The notes: generated from the letters alone by a model not told the origin. 64,000 nt of DNA from CAG-632 sp963626805 (GCA_963626805.1 CAVFXS010000036.1:1-64000), one strand, 5' to 3'. Positions 41,434-51,546 are shown, counted from the stretch's first letter. Numbers and translations: made by a program.

Positions 41434-43137
41434 TCATACTCTCTGTACATCCGGACCGTCCACTTTGATCTGTCCGCGTCCGTGTTCCTTGGCATAATAC
41501 ATAGACCAGTCTGCCCGCTTGATGAGCTGATCCACATCCTCACACAACGACGGATAACTGGAAACTCCGATACTCACATTCATAGATACCTTCTGGTCAT
41601 ATGCCTCCACCAGAGTAGTTGCGATCTCCTTATGCAATTCCCGGATTACCGGCAATGCCTGTTCCAGTCCGCAATTCGGAAATACCAGCACAAACTCCTC
41701 TCCGCCATACCGGCATATAAAGCCCAGATCCTGTTCTTCTATCCTGCGATATGCCATATGTGCGATCGCTTTGATCACCTCATCTCCGACCAGATGTCCA
41801 TACGTATCATTGATATGTTTGAAATGATCAATATCAAACATGGCCACGGTCAGGTTTTCTTTCATCTCCAGCGTATGCTTTGCCTGTTCTTCAAAAAGCT
41901 TGTTAAAATGCATACGGTTATTGATTCCGGTCAATCCATCCGTTTCAGCAATATGTCTGGTATTATATAATAATTTGATATTGCGCATTGCCAGATTCAA
42001 CTGCGGAACGATCGTATCATAGAATGCGATCTTACTATTAAAGGCGTTCCGATATATGGAACCACTGACGATAATTCCGTATTTCTGGTCATCCAGAATC
42101 AACGGCAGAACCATTATGGCAGATGCCTTTGTCTGCCGGATGCCCGGATATTCCTCCTTCGGCAGATATGTGATAACGGTCGGTTCATCCGTATTCGGAG
42201 CTTCCCTGTATAGCCGTTCCATTTCCGGAACCGCCTTCAGATCTGGATTCGACACGCTTTTAAATCGGCATCTGGAATGTTTATTGTAAAATACGCCTTG
42301 ATTAATATAAATACCACAAAACTCCACGTGTCGCACCTGTATAATTGTATCAATTATATAATCCATAATTTCTGAAACATCTGATGTAAATGAATTGTTT
42401 AAATGTTTCAGAATATCAGACTGGATTGACAATTCATTGTTATACTGCTTGATCTCATCATTCATCTGGGTTAACTTTATTTTCTGAAGATTTAATTCAT
42501 CATTTACTTTCTGAAGTCGGTTCTTGAAATCCATCAGCTCCTGATTAGTGTCCTCTATCGAATCAATCTGAGAAAATAGAAGATTGATCCGGTTAACCAG
42601 CTTTCGCTCATTCAGATAATAGAGACGAACAATTACGATATCAAATACACATAACATTGCATATGCAAACAGCAAGAGAAATCCATCTATTGTGATTCCG
42701 CAAATCGAAAAATTCAAAATCTGACATGCCAATGCAGGAAGCACCAGTTGCATGAATGCCCATACATTCATCAGATCATCCGTAATCCCGCTGTAATATG
42801 AGAATTCAAACATAAATGTTACCAGCAATGCGGACAATCCCAGTGATAATGACAGCTTATATGTATAAAACAGGTATGCCATCGTTACAAAAAACAGATA
42901 CTGCAGATAGGTCATCGCCCGTAATACCCACAGCCGATTCCAGAATGCGAATTTCGACACAACTGCTTCCAGAACAGCAAGCACCAGAGTTCCGGTCGGA
43001 AGCACCATGTACCATGCATGGAACCGTTCCAGTTCTCCACAAAAAGACACAATCTGAAATACTAATAGCAAGCCATACAAAACCCGATGAAGTTTTAACT
43101 GAATTTGATGATGTTCCAGGATATCTTCCTCTAACAT
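41434..43137 (-). CDS. Membrane diguanylate cyclase, GAF-like plus GGDEF (567 aa)
   Basis: Six or so membrane spans (about 18-172) lead into a coiled coil (about 183-240), a GAF-like region (about 250-385) and a GGDEF domain (about 395-560). The active-site motif is GGEEF (478-482, RYGGEEFVLVFP), an accepted variant, so the protein probably makes c-di-GMP. No RxxD inhibitory site is seen five residues upstream. It starts two bases after the long FtsA-like gene, implying cotranscription. Confidence 0.9.
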   Translation of the reverse strand: MLEEDILEHHQIQLKLHRVLYGLLLVFQIVSFCGELERFHAWYMVLPTGTLVLAVLEAVVSKFAFWNRLWVLRAMTYLQYLFFVTMAYLFYTYKLSLSLGLSALLVTFMFEFSYYSGITDDLMNVWAFMQLVLPALACQILNFSICGITIDGFLLLFAYAMLCVFDIVIVRLYYLNERKLVNRINLLFSQIDSIEDTNQELMDFKNRLQKVNDELNLQKIKLTQMNDEIKQYNNELSIQSDILKHLNNSFTSDVSEIMDYIIDTIIQVRHVEFCGIYINQGVFYNKHSRCRFKSVSNPDLKAVPEMERLYREAPNTDEPTVITYLPKEEYPGIRQTKASAIMVLPLILDDQKYGIIVSGSIYRNAFNSKIAFYDTIVPQLNLAMRNIKLLYNTRHIAETDGLTGINNRMHFNKLFEEQAKHTLEMKENLTVAMFDIDHFKHINDTYGHLVGDEVIKAIAHMAYRRIEEQDLGFICRYGGEEFVLVFPNCGLEQALPVIRELHKEIATTLVEAYDQKVSMNVSIGVSSYPSLCEDVDQLIKRADWSMYYAKEHGRGQIKVDGPDVQRV

Positions 43138-43139
43138 AC

Positions 43140-45203
43140 TTATTTCCTCCAGTAAATCGTTACAATATCTCCATTATGCAATTCGTCAAAAGGCTCTGCC
43201 TTCTGTCCGTTCAGCTGCATGACCAGCTCTGTTCCCTGTACCGTTGATGTATCAAACTTCATTGCATCAATCGCTTCTACAAACACATACTTCTCCTTGC
43301 CGGTCAGTGTATAGCTTTTATCATTGGCTAAAATCGAAATACTGCTTTCGAATTTGACCGTTTCTTCCGGTTCCTCCTCAGCCTTCGATTTCTCTGTTGA
43401 TACCGTTTTTTCCTCTGCCTCTTCCGGTTCTGCCACCAGATCTCGGAAGTTTAACTCCTGTGACCAGTCCACAGAAAAATTCTCATATACCTTAGTATCT
43501 CCGGCTGCTTCCTCATGATTTACCATGATACGTCCCTCCGGATGAATATCCAGAAACTGTAACAGCTGCTCCAGAGTATAATAATTCAGGATTTCGATCC
43601 GATCCTGATCCTGAATCTGATAATATTCCGACTGAAGTCTCTCATTTACACTGGCAAACTTCGGACAGGATATCCGGTGTCCGTTTACCTGAAATGTAAT
43701 CGTCTTCTGAAATTCCGGTATCTGACTCAAGGTAAGACCTGCATCTTCCCCTTTCGTTGATATCCGGATCGTAATCTGATCATTTGCCACGATTGCGGTA
43801 TTGATAGAAGCTTCTCTGCCGTTTACCGAAATCACAGCTGCCTCACCCTGCATACCACGTACGAACCGACCTTTACCGTTCAATGTATAGTTCAGATCTG
43901 CTCCCCGCTTTGGGAATACATCCTCATTCTTCAATCCCAGCTGCATTGCCGCATCAAAGACTGTCAGATGATTATTGTTATACAATCTGACTCTTGCATC
44001 ATTCACAAGTACAAACATAAAATGATTCTTTTGATCATAGTAATTCAGACAGATACCGATCGGCGTTACCAGTAACGGATCCTTTTTCACATTCGGCACA
44101 TGCATATGAATATTCTGCATAACCTCCTCACCCCGGAGTGCAACCCGCTCCTCCGGCAGTTCCAGACATGCAGCCAATGCCGCTGTAAATCCACTGATCT
44201 TACCGCCGCCGCCTACTACAAACACCGCGCTTACTGCCTTACCGCCATTCAGTTCCCGGATCTTATCTGCGATACTTCCGGTGATTTCCCGCACTACAGC
44301 CTCTGTCTTCGCATATACCTCTGCCGGTGTGATCTTATGTGAAATCCCCATAATGTCCTTATAGGTCAGGCTCTTCCGTTTCGATGGGATCATCTTTATC
44401 TTTTCTGCCGTCGCAAAATCCACCAGATACTCCTTCACCAGTACTTCCGTAATCTCATCACCTGCAGATGGGATCATTCCGTAACCGATAATACTTCCGT
44501 CCTTCGTCACACAGATATCCGAGGTACCGGCTCCGACATCCACCAGACAGATATTCAATAATCTGTAATTCTGTGGAATTGCCACATTCATTGCCGCAAT
44601 TGGCTCCAGTGTCAGATTCGATACTACCAGATCTGCCTGTTCGACTGCGGCATACAAACCATCTACTACCTCTTCTGGTAGGAATGTTGCCAGAACATCC
44701 CCGGCAATCTTATATGCCTTATGTCCCTCCAGATTCGTAATCTCATATCCATTCAGATAATACCTGATCACCGTATAGCCTACGCAGAAAAATTTCTCTT
44801 CGGTTCCGATCTCCTGTAACAGCTGCTCATGTGCCCGCTCAACACCAAGCATTTCCAGAGAATGGATATACTCCAGATTCACCACCGTCTGATCATGAAA
44901 CTCGTACTCTCCATAACCCACCGCAGTCTTTAACACACGTCCGGCAGCCGCAATACTCACCTCATGAAGCGGACGTTCCAGCTGCAGCTCCAGCTCGTGC
45001 TTTACAAACCGGATAGATTCTGCCACCTGTGCAATGTCATGGATCTGTCCATCGATCATAGCCCGTGTTTCATGAAGCCTTACCGCCTGTGCAACCACAT
45101 GAAATCCCGTAACATCCTGATATCCAACTGTTCCCACAATACTTCTGGTTCCGATATCGAGACCAAATACCAGAGGCTGTGGATATTTTGATATTGCTTC
45201 CAT
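43140..45203 (-). CDS. Long FtsA-like actin-family protein (687 aa)
   Basis: The first ~380 residues are FtsA/PilM-like: LVFGLDIGTRSIVGTVGY (phosphate 1), LVDVGAGTSDICV and VFVVGGGGKISG, with an SHS2-like insertion. The last ~300 residues are not FtsA: two or three beta-grasp-like segments (NDARVRLYNNNHLTVFDAAMQL..., KSYTLTGKEKYVFVEAIDAM...) and a Glu-rich linker. ATG 45203 follows CAGGAGCAGG. FtsA proper is ~420 residues, so this is a different, larger protein of uncertain role in division or envelope assembly. A c-di-GMP cyclase gene follows directly. Confidence 0.8.
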   Translation of the reverse strand: MEAISKYPQPLVFGLDIGTRSIVGTVGYQDVTGFHVVAQAVRLHETRAMIDGQIHDIAQVAESIRFVKHELELQLERPLHEVSIAAAGRVLKTAVGYGEYEFHDQTVVNLEYIHSLEMLGVERAHEQLLQEIGTEEKFFCVGYTVIRYYLNGYEITNLEGHKAYKIAGDVLATFLPEEVVDGLYAAVEQADLVVSNLTLEPIAAMNVAIPQNYRLLNICLVDVGAGTSDICVTKDGSIIGYGMIPSAGDEITEVLVKEYLVDFATAEKIKMIPSKRKSLTYKDIMGISHKITPAEVYAKTEAVVREITGSIADKIRELNGGKAVSAVFVVGGGGKISGFTAALAACLELPEERVALRGEEVMQNIHMHVPNVKKDPLLVTPIGICLNYYDQKNHFMFVLVNDARVRLYNNNHLTVFDAAMQLGLKNEDVFPKRGADLNYTLNGKGRFVRGMQGEAAVISVNGREASINTAIVANDQITIRISTKGEDAGLTLSQIPEFQKTITFQVNGHRISCPKFASVNERLQSEYYQIQDQDRIEILNYYTLEQLLQFLDIHPEGRIMVNHEEAAGDTKVYENFSVDWSQELNFRDLVAEPEEAEEKTVSTEKSKAEEEPEETVKFESSISILANDKSYTLTGKEKYVFVEAIDAMKFDTSTVQGTELVMQLNGQKAEPFDELHNGDIVTIYWRK

Positions 45204-45247
45204 ACCTGCTCCTGTCATTCCAATACTACTTTCAGTTTATCATAATC

Positions 45248-45841
45248 CTATTGAGACTTCAATAAACCATCCACCTGTTTTTCTGTATCCTCAAAGGATG
45301 ATGAATTATCGATCCAGGCTGATGTATTCTGTCTGTAATACGCTTCATCCGACTGATTTTTCATTACCGCCCTGCACTTTTCTTCTGTATATCCGCGATT
45401 CTCCATCAAACGCTTGATCCGTATGGATTCCTCTACATATACGTACCAAATTTCGTCACAGATTGCCGTATAGCCGTCCTCTATCAATAACGCAGCTTCT
45501 ATGACAAACAGCTGACAGCTGCCACTCTGTTTCTGCTGTTCAATCTCATTCCGGATCCATGCCTTTACCGCCGGATGCACGATCTCATTTAACTGTTTTA
45601 AACGATCCGTATCCTGAAAGACCATCTGCCCAAGTGCAACCCGGTTAACGGTCTCGTCTGCATGAAACACAGTCTCCGGGAACACCGCTTTTATCTTCTC
45701 ATAAGCAGCCTGTCCCGGCTCCATCAGATCATGTGCAACCCGGTCCGCCTCTACAATATATGCCTGATATTTGTCACGGAGCAAATTAAGAAGCGTGCTT
45801 TTCCCGGAGCCGATCCCGCCTGTTATCCCGATTATTTTCAT
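45248..45841 (-). CDS. coaE: Dephospho-CoA kinase (197 aa)
   Basis: Last step of coenzyme A synthesis. The P-loop GGIGSGKS is at 8-15 and EADRVAHDL follows. ATG 45841 is preferred over 45850 because GGGGAT is better spaced and the family starts MKIIGITGG. It follows polA by a few bases, a common polA-coaE pairing. Confidence 0.95.
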   Translation of the reverse strand: MKIIGITGGIGSGKSTLLNLLRDKYQAYIVEADRVAHDLMEPGQAAYEKIKAVFPETVFHADETVNRVALGQMVFQDTDRLKQLNEIVHPAVKAWIRNEIEQQKQSGSCQLFVIEAALLIEDGYTAICDEIWYVYVEESIRIKRLMENRGYTEEKCRAVMKNQSDEAYYRQNTSAWIDNSSSFEDTEKQVDGLLKSQ

Positions 45842-45853
45842 TTGTACCATCCC

Positions 45854-48493
45854 CTATTTTGCATCATACCAGTTATCTGCCTCATGAATATCAATATTCA
45901 GAGGCACCAGCAGTTCTACTGCCTGCTCCATTTCCTCATGAAGGATCTGTACCACATCCTCTATCTCGTCTCCGGCCGTCTCGATCATCAGTTCATCATG
46001 GATCTGCAGAATCAGTCTGGACTTCCGTCCTTCCCGAATCAGCCGACTGCGCACCCGGTTCATGGCGATCTTTATAATATCAGCAGCGGTTCCCTGAATC
46101 GGGGAATTCATAGCGATCCGTTCACCGAAATTCCGTTGCATAAAATTGCTTGACTGAATCTCCGGCACCGGCCGCAGTCTGTGATACATGGTTTCTACCG
46201 TACCGCTTTCTTTCGCACGAGCCACCTGTGCATCCAGAAATTCCTTGATCTTCGGATAGGTTTTGAAATAGCGTTCGATATAATCCGCTGCTTCCTTTCT
46301 CGAAATATCCAGATCCTGACTCAGTCCATATGCACTGATACCATATACGATTCCGAAATTAACCGCCTTTGCATTCCGTCTCTGTAACGGTGTCACTTCC
46401 TCTATCGGGACACCAAAGACCTCCGACGCCGTGGACGCATGGATATCCCGGTTATGGCGAAATGCATCCAGAAGCGTCTCGTCCTGTGACAGATGTGCCA
46501 GTACCCGTAGCTCGATCTGTGAATAATCCGCATCCACAAATACAAATCCGTCCTTCGGTATAAATACCTTTCGAATCATGCGTCCCAGCGGCATCCGGAT
46601 CGGTATATTCTGGAGATTCGGTTCCGTACTGCTGATTCTTCCGGTTGCAGTAATTGTCTGATGAAATCTGCCGTGTATCCGTTCATCCGGTGCAATGTAA
46701 GCAGCCAGTCCATCAGCATAGGTGGACTTTAGCTTCGTCAATTGCCGGTATTCCAGAATTTCCGAAATGATCGGATGCTCCTGCTTGATCTTTTCAAGAA
46801 CCTCCACATTGGTCGAATATCCGGTTTTCGTTTTCTTCGCCCCCGGCAGATTCATATGCTCAAACAGCACCTCGCCCAATTGCTTCGGTGACTGGATATT
46901 AAACTCTTCGCCTGCCAGCTCATGAATATGTTGTTCCAGCTGTCTGATCCGTTCTGCCAGCTGCATACCGTATTCCTGTAGTGCCTCACGCCGTACCCGG
47001 ATTCCGTAATATTCCATATCATATAACGCATAAATGGTCGGACATTCGATCTTCCAGTACAGCTCCAGCATATTCTTATCCTTCAGCATGGTTTCTATCC
47101 GAAGGCCTGCCTGAAATGCCGTACACACCTCATATCCAAGCATTTTTTTGATTTCCTCTGTCTGGAGATTCAATGCCGTGATTTCCTGTTTTCCCATCAG
47201 TTCCTTTTGTGATGGCAGTGTAATTCCCAATATATCTCTTGCAATATCATCATAATAATACGTATCCTTTAGCGGATTCAGCAGATAGCATGCAATTGCC
47301 AGATCCAGGATCTCACCCTCTGTCACTGTATGCTCCAGACCGTGCAGCTGATGCTTCCAGCCAATGGTCACTCTTTTTCCTGCTGTCTTCATATATGTTC
47401 CTACCTGTTCCGTCAGATAAGCCTCTGTCATAAAACCACCAACCGGAATCAGATAACAGGTCTCTGCTTTCATCGCAAATAATATACCAAGCAGTCCCTG
47501 ATCTCCCATTACACATTGAAGTGCAGAGTACGGACAATCCAACAGCTGCTGGAGCACCGGTTCCGCTTCCATAAGATCTTCCAGCACCTGCACGGTCACA
47601 TTCATGGTGTTCGATACCTCTGCCGGCACTGTAAACCGCTTCAGCACACTCTTTAACTCCAGCTGTTTAAATAACTGATATGCCTGATCATTAAACATAT
47701 CCTCAATCAGCATGGAATCAAGGCTGATATCCAGCGGGCAGTCCAGCTTGATCGTTGCCAGCTGCTTGCTCATCAATGCCTGTTCATAATATTCCTTCAG
47801 ATTCTCCCTTGCCTTATTGGGCTTGATCTCATCAATGTGCGCATAAGCATTTTCAATAGACTGATACTGTTCAATAATCTTAGTTGCCGTCTTTTCTCCG
47901 ATTCCCGGCACTCCCGGAATATTATCCGAAGCATCTCCCATCAGCCCTTTTACATCAATAAAGGCAACCGGCGACACCAGATATCGTTCCTGTACATCTT
48001 TGGCATAATAATCTTCAATAATCGTTCCTGACAGCTTGGTTTTCGGAATCCGGACCAGAATATCATCCGTTGCCAGCTGAAGCAGATCCCGGTCTCCGGA
48101 TACGATCGTCACCCGATATCCGGCATCCCTTCCCTTACGGGACAACGTGCCGATCAGATCATCCGCCTCAAAGCCTCCCTGTTCTATTGTCTGTATATTC
48201 ATTGCGTGCAGAACCTCTTTCATCACAGGGACCTGCTCCCGCAATTCTTCCGGCATAGGCTTTCTGGTTCCCTTATATGCCTCATATTGCAGATGCCGGA
48301 ACGTCGGCTGATGTACATCAAATGCCACACATAAATGTGTCGGCTGTTCTTCATCCATCAGTTTCAGTAATATATTCAAAAATCCCAGAATCGCGTTGGT
48401 ATGCAACCCCTGTGAATTCGATAATACCGGAAGTCCATAATATGCTCTGTTTAAAATACTGTGTCCGTCAATCAGCAGTAGTTTCTTCTCCAT
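45854..48493 (-). CDS. polA: DNA polymerase I (879 aa)
   Basis: Repair and Okazaki-fragment polymerase. The N-terminal 5'-3' exonuclease (1-~290, LLIDGHSILNRAYYGLP, DASDNIPGVPGIGEKTA) is followed by a 3'-5' exonuclease-like region lacking the DEDD residues and a polymerase domain (~500-879, VDADYSQIELRVLAH and LQIHDELM). ATG 48493 is chosen because an upstream extension runs through the preceding gene in another frame. The start overlaps that gene by 26 bases. Confidence 0.97.
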   Translation of the reverse strand: MEKKLLLIDGHSILNRAYYGLPVLSNSQGLHTNAILGFLNILLKLMDEEQPTHLCVAFDVHQPTFRHLQYEAYKGTRKPMPEELREQVPVMKEVLHAMNIQTIEQGGFEADDLIGTLSRKGRDAGYRVTIVSGDRDLLQLATDDILVRIPKTKLSGTIIEDYYAKDVQERYLVSPVAFIDVKGLMGDASDNIPGVPGIGEKTATKIIEQYQSIENAYAHIDEIKPNKARENLKEYYEQALMSKQLATIKLDCPLDISLDSMLIEDMFNDQAYQLFKQLELKSVLKRFTVPAEVSNTMNVTVQVLEDLMEAEPVLQQLLDCPYSALQCVMGDQGLLGILFAMKAETCYLIPVGGFMTEAYLTEQVGTYMKTAGKRVTIGWKHQLHGLEHTVTEGEILDLAIACYLLNPLKDTYYYDDIARDILGITLPSQKELMGKQEITALNLQTEEIKKMLGYEVCTAFQAGLRIETMLKDKNMLELYWKIECPTIYALYDMEYYGIRVRREALQEYGMQLAERIRQLEQHIHELAGEEFNIQSPKQLGEVLFEHMNLPGAKKTKTGYSTNVEVLEKIKQEHPIISEILEYRQLTKLKSTYADGLAAYIAPDERIHGRFHQTITATGRISSTEPNLQNIPIRMPLGRMIRKVFIPKDGFVFVDADYSQIELRVLAHLSQDETLLDAFRHNRDIHASTASEVFGVPIEEVTPLQRRNAKAVNFGIVYGISAYGLSQDLDISRKEAADYIERYFKTYPKIKEFLDAQVARAKESGTVETMYHRLRPVPEIQSSNFMQRNFGERIAMNSPIQGTAADIIKIAMNRVRSRLIREGRKSRLILQIHDELMIETAGDEIEDVVQILHEEMEQAVELLVPLNIDIHEADNWYDAK

Positions 48494-49040
48494 TCGACTC
48501 TCCTTCCTCCGGCTGTGCAGTCTGCTCCTGCAGGTACTTCTGCAGCCGCTCATAATAGCTGGTCGTATCCGTTTTTCTGGACTGCTCCAGATATTCCGGC
48601 AGATCAAATATCTTATAATCATCCGGATGAAACAGCTTTTCCCCGAAATAATCATAATAATAGTACTCGGACTGTGCCGTTTTAATTGCCGTCTGTGCTT
48701 CCTGATACACCTTCTCCTGATGACTCTCATAGGCAAAAAATCCCATGGTGATACAGGCCGCCACGATCAGTACGATCGTCGATCCGGTCAGCTTTCTGCG
48801 ATTCTGAAGATGCTTATATTCACTGTTCAGCTTTTCCTTCATCTGTTCCTTATAGCTGATTGTCGGCACAATATCATCATCCAACTGCTTCATACCGACC
48901 ATCAGTGTATAATAAATCTCCAGTTCCTCCGCACAGTTGCTGCATCCCCGGATATGCCGAATAAATTCCAACTTCTCCCCATTATCCAGTTTATCTTCTA
49001 TAAATGCTACAATCTTGGATTGTGCCTCCAGACAATTCAT
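48468..49040 (-). CDS. Zinc-finger anti-sigma-factor-like membrane protein (190 aa)
   Basis: An N-terminal zf-HC2 zinc finger (Cys3, His29, Cys33, Cys36; HIRGCSNC), about 45 further residues, one membrane span at 86-104 (STIVLIVAACITMGFF) and an extracytoplasmic tail rich in Tyr and Glu. This is the layout of RsiW-type anti-sigma factors. No sigma factor gene is adjacent. The upstream gene encodes a PrsW-type protease, whose relatives cut RsiW, so a regulated-proteolysis pair is plausible. It overlaps polA. Confidence 0.75.
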   Translation of the reverse strand: MNCLEAQSKIVAFIEDKLDNGEKLEFIRHIRGCSNCAEELEIYYTLMVGMKQLDDDIVPTISYKEQMKEKLNSEYKHLQNRRKLTGSTIVLIVAACITMGFFAYESHQEKVYQEAQTAIKTAQSEYYYYDYFGEKLFHPDDYKIFDLPEYLEQSRKTDTTSYYERLQKYLQEQTAQPEEGESNGEETTAD

Positions 49041-49055
49041 ATTATATCACCAGCT

Positions 49056-50288
49056 TTATTTTCTAATCGTATTATAGTAAAAACGCACCTGCAAAAACGT
49101 CATATTCTCATAAATATTCATCCGGATCCGCGTCCACTCCTGCTGACTTCCCAGATAATAAATATCGGTCAGATTATTGCATCCATCAAAGATATGATTA
49201 CCGAGATACCCTACATGCGGGAGCAGGATCTGCCGCAGATTATAACAATATTCAAATGCATAATTTCCGATTCCCATTAACTGATCCGGCATAATCACGG
49301 TCTGCAGATACGGACAGTTGAAAAATGCGGTATCATCGATCAGCCGCAGTCCCGGCGGCAACTTCACATTTACAACATTGGTATAGGCAAACGCTCTTCT
49401 GGCGATCACACGCACCGGATAATTCTCAATATATTCCGGAATCACCAGGATCTGTCCCTGAAACGGTCTGGTCAGTCCCAGTATGATAATCTCCCGCTGA
49501 TCCGTAATCGCATAGCGAAGCCATCCGTCCTTGGTAACCTTCACCTTCAGACGCCCTGTAATGTTATGATCATGTTTTGAAAAATAGATGCACATACAAA
49601 TGGTAAATATGTACATAAATACCACAAATACACCGAAGAATACCATCATGATGATCGTACCGACTGATAAGGCATAATCATAGATGCCATGAATCAGTGC
49701 CGGTACCGCCAGTGCCAGTGCCAGAAAACCGGCACATTTTCCGAACTTATGCTGAAAGGTAGCTTCCTTTGCTTTTCCATAGAAAAAACCCATAAAAATC
49801 GCAACCGAGGTGTGTAATGGAATTGCCAGAAATGCCCGGCTGATTCCCACGCCCAGACCCGGCAGGAAACCCTGAATTACTCCGAGCTCGATCGTATTGG
49901 AAAATACATATATAAGATTCTCCAGTAACGCAAAACCAAGTGAGGTTGCAACCGCATAGACCACTCCGTCAAACGCATAGTCAAACGCCTTGTTTTTCCA
50001 TGTGATCATCAGCATAAACAGAAACTTACAGACCTCCTCCGTAATCGCAACGATAAAGAAGTTCTCAATAAAGATGTACGCAATCGAATCCTCCAGCAAT
50101 ATAAATCCCAGTATTGCAGAACCCAGCAGTTCAATCAGCATTGCCGGGATCGTACTCAGAACTCCCATCCCCATTAAGCCGAGCTGTAATCCAAACGGCT
50201 CCTTTTCTATTTTATCATTGAAGTTTATCACCAGCATAAATACCACTACCGGTGCAACTGCAACTATAAACAAAATCAGACTTATCAT
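49056..50288 (-). CDS. PrsW-type membrane protease fused to an LRR_5 domain (410 aa)
   Basis: The N-terminal part (about 1-230) has the multi-span PrsW fold with Glu84-Glu85 and Lys88 (TEEVCKF), Glu123-Asn124 (LLENLIY) and His159 (IPLHTS). PrsW is the site-1 protease for the anti-sigma factor RsiW. The C-terminal part (~300-405) carries BspA-like leucine-rich repeats (IARRAFAYTNVVNVKLP, IDDTAFFNCPYLQTVIMP, IGNYAFEYCYNLRQI, HIFDGCNNL). ATG 50288 follows AACAGGAGAAAGT. The longer frame lacks a binding site. It lies 15 bases before the anti-sigma-like gene. Confidence 0.82.
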   Translation of the reverse strand: MISLILFIVAVAPVVVFMLVINFNDKIEKEPFGLQLGLMGMGVLSTIPAMLIELLGSAILGFILLEDSIAYIFIENFFIVAITEEVCKFLFMLMITWKNKAFDYAFDGVVYAVATSLGFALLENLIYVFSNTIELGVIQGFLPGLGVGISRAFLAIPLHTSVAIFMGFFYGKAKEATFQHKFGKCAGFLALALAVPALIHGIYDYALSVGTIIMMVFFGVFVVFMYIFTICMCIYFSKHDHNITGRLKVKVTKDGWLRYAITDQREIIILGLTRPFQGQILVIPEYIENYPVRVIARRAFAYTNVVNVKLPPGLRLIDDTAFFNCPYLQTVIMPDQLMGIGNYAFEYCYNLRQILLPHVGYLGNHIFDGCNNLTDIYYLGSQQEWTRIRMNIYENMTFLQVRFYYNTIRK

Positions 50289-50372
50289 ACTTTCTCCTGT
50301 TTCCTCTGTGCTTTTATCCATATCACTCATTATATGCGATTCCGGATTTGAATGCAAGGAACGCACACAAAG

Positions 50373-50418
50373 AAATCCCGAAGAGCTATGCCAATCATAA
50401 CACAACTCTTCGGGATTT
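50373..50418 (-). terminator. Terminator after tRNA-Leu (bidirectional)
   Basis: AAATCCCGAAGAG (50373-50385) and CTCTTCGGGATTT (50406-50418), a 13-bp perfect stem with a 20-base loop. TTTCTTTG follows on the minus strand and TTTTTCT on the plus strand. Confidence 0.75.
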
Positions 50419-50424
50419 TTCTAC

Positions 50425-50507
50425 TGCCGGCAGCGGGACTTGAACCCGCACGCGGTTGCCCGCAACAGATTTTGAGTCTGCCTCGTCTGCCATTCCGACA
50501 CGCCGGC
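50425..50507 (-). tRNA. tRNA-Leu (anticodon CAA)
   Basis: An 83-base class II tRNA with acceptor GCCGGCG/TGCCGGC, D-arm, anticodon loop CTCAAAA (anticodon CAA, reads UUG), long variable arm and T-loop GGTTCAAGTCC. The 3' CCA is not encoded. The discriminator is A. Confidence 0.95.
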
Positions 50508-50580
50508 ATGTCTTACAAAAGCTCACAGCTTTTGCGTCAACATTTGATAGTATATATGAATTTTTTTCGGTTGTCAACCT

Positions 50581-51450
50581 TTAATCTGCCAAAATCTTTC
50601 TGGCAACCAGTGCAAACCGGCCGTCTTCTGTGTTATAAGCACAGGTTGATAATGTAAGCAATGTATCACCGTAAGAAACCTCTGTATCAATCTCATACGG
50701 AGTCAATGCCTGTACCTGCTCCACATAAGCATTAAACTCCTCTTCGGAACCGGCATCAAAGAACTCATAATATTTAAAATGCTCTGTATCCTCTTCCGGA
50801 TAAATCTGAGAATAAAATGCTGCAATCACCTCATACTCACCGTCTTCATCCAGGGTATCAAACGTTAACGTCTTGTGTGTCTGGTAATACTCCTCCGAGA
50901 CATACTTCAGGATTCCCGCGAACATAGTTCCCGTCTTCATATTATGTCCATAGATCAGCAGATTGTCGGTCGGAAGCCTATAATTCGACCGCAGATCCAT
51001 AAACGGAAGGCCGGAACCGTCCCATTCCTCTTCAAAATTGCGATGAATATAATATTCATTATCACCTGCGTGCTGCATGACCGGATAGTTTACCTTTGTC
51101 CCAGGAATCGTCAGCCAGCCGATAAAATCCGGATTCTGTCTGTAAAGCTCCGCAAACTTCTTCTGTACCAGTCTTCCGTTGATCTTCTCATACTCTATCT
51201 GATGTTCCTGTGTATTATCCGCGTTTTCTGTATCCTCTGCTTTCCCATCGGATACCAGCTGTTTTAACTCCTTTACCTGATCCTGACTGTGCTTCGATCT
51301 CAGAAAATAATTTCCCAGATAAATAATACATCCGACAGCAATGCAGATGCAGATTATTCCAAGAATCAGCCGAAGCCAATCAATCGTTCCGGCCCTCTTT
51401 TTTACCGCCTGTTTTTCTTCCTGCATTTCCGCTTTTTCTTCCCTGCTCAT
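50581..51450 (-). CDS. Class B sortase (289 aa)
   Basis: Membrane transpeptidase that anchors surface proteins to the cell wall. It has one N-terminal span (about 26-50), and the catalytic set His169 (YGHNMK), Cys270 (TLSTCAY) and Arg278 (GRFALVA) is intact. Motif TLSTC and the FIGWLTIPGTKVNYPV segment are class B. No substrate with a sorting signal is nearby, so it may be a housekeeping sortase in this lineage. Confidence 0.92.
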   Translation of the reverse strand: MSREEKAEMQEEKQAVKKRAGTIDWLRLILGIICICIAVGCIIYLGNYFLRSKHSQDQVKELKQLVSDGKAEDTENADNTQEHQIEYEKINGRLVQKKFAELYRQNPDFIGWLTIPGTKVNYPVMQHAGDNEYYIHRNFEEEWDGSGLPFMDLRSNYRLPTDNLLIYGHNMKTGTMFAGILKYVSEEYYQTHKTLTFDTLDEDGEYEVIAAFYSQIYPEEDTEHFKYYEFFDAGSEEEFNAYVEQVQALTPYEIDTEVSYGDTLLTLSTCAYNTEDGRFALVARKILAD

Positions 51451-51546
51451 CTTATCTGCCTCTCTTTCAATTCTATGAATTCATAGCGATATCCACTACA
51501 ATCACAATACACTCAAATCATAATATACCGTAATAATCAAGTAGGA

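Noticed and set aside
40972..41970. 332-aa plus-strand frame
   Set aside because: Spans antisense to pta and the cyclase and the gap between them, with no ribosome binding site.
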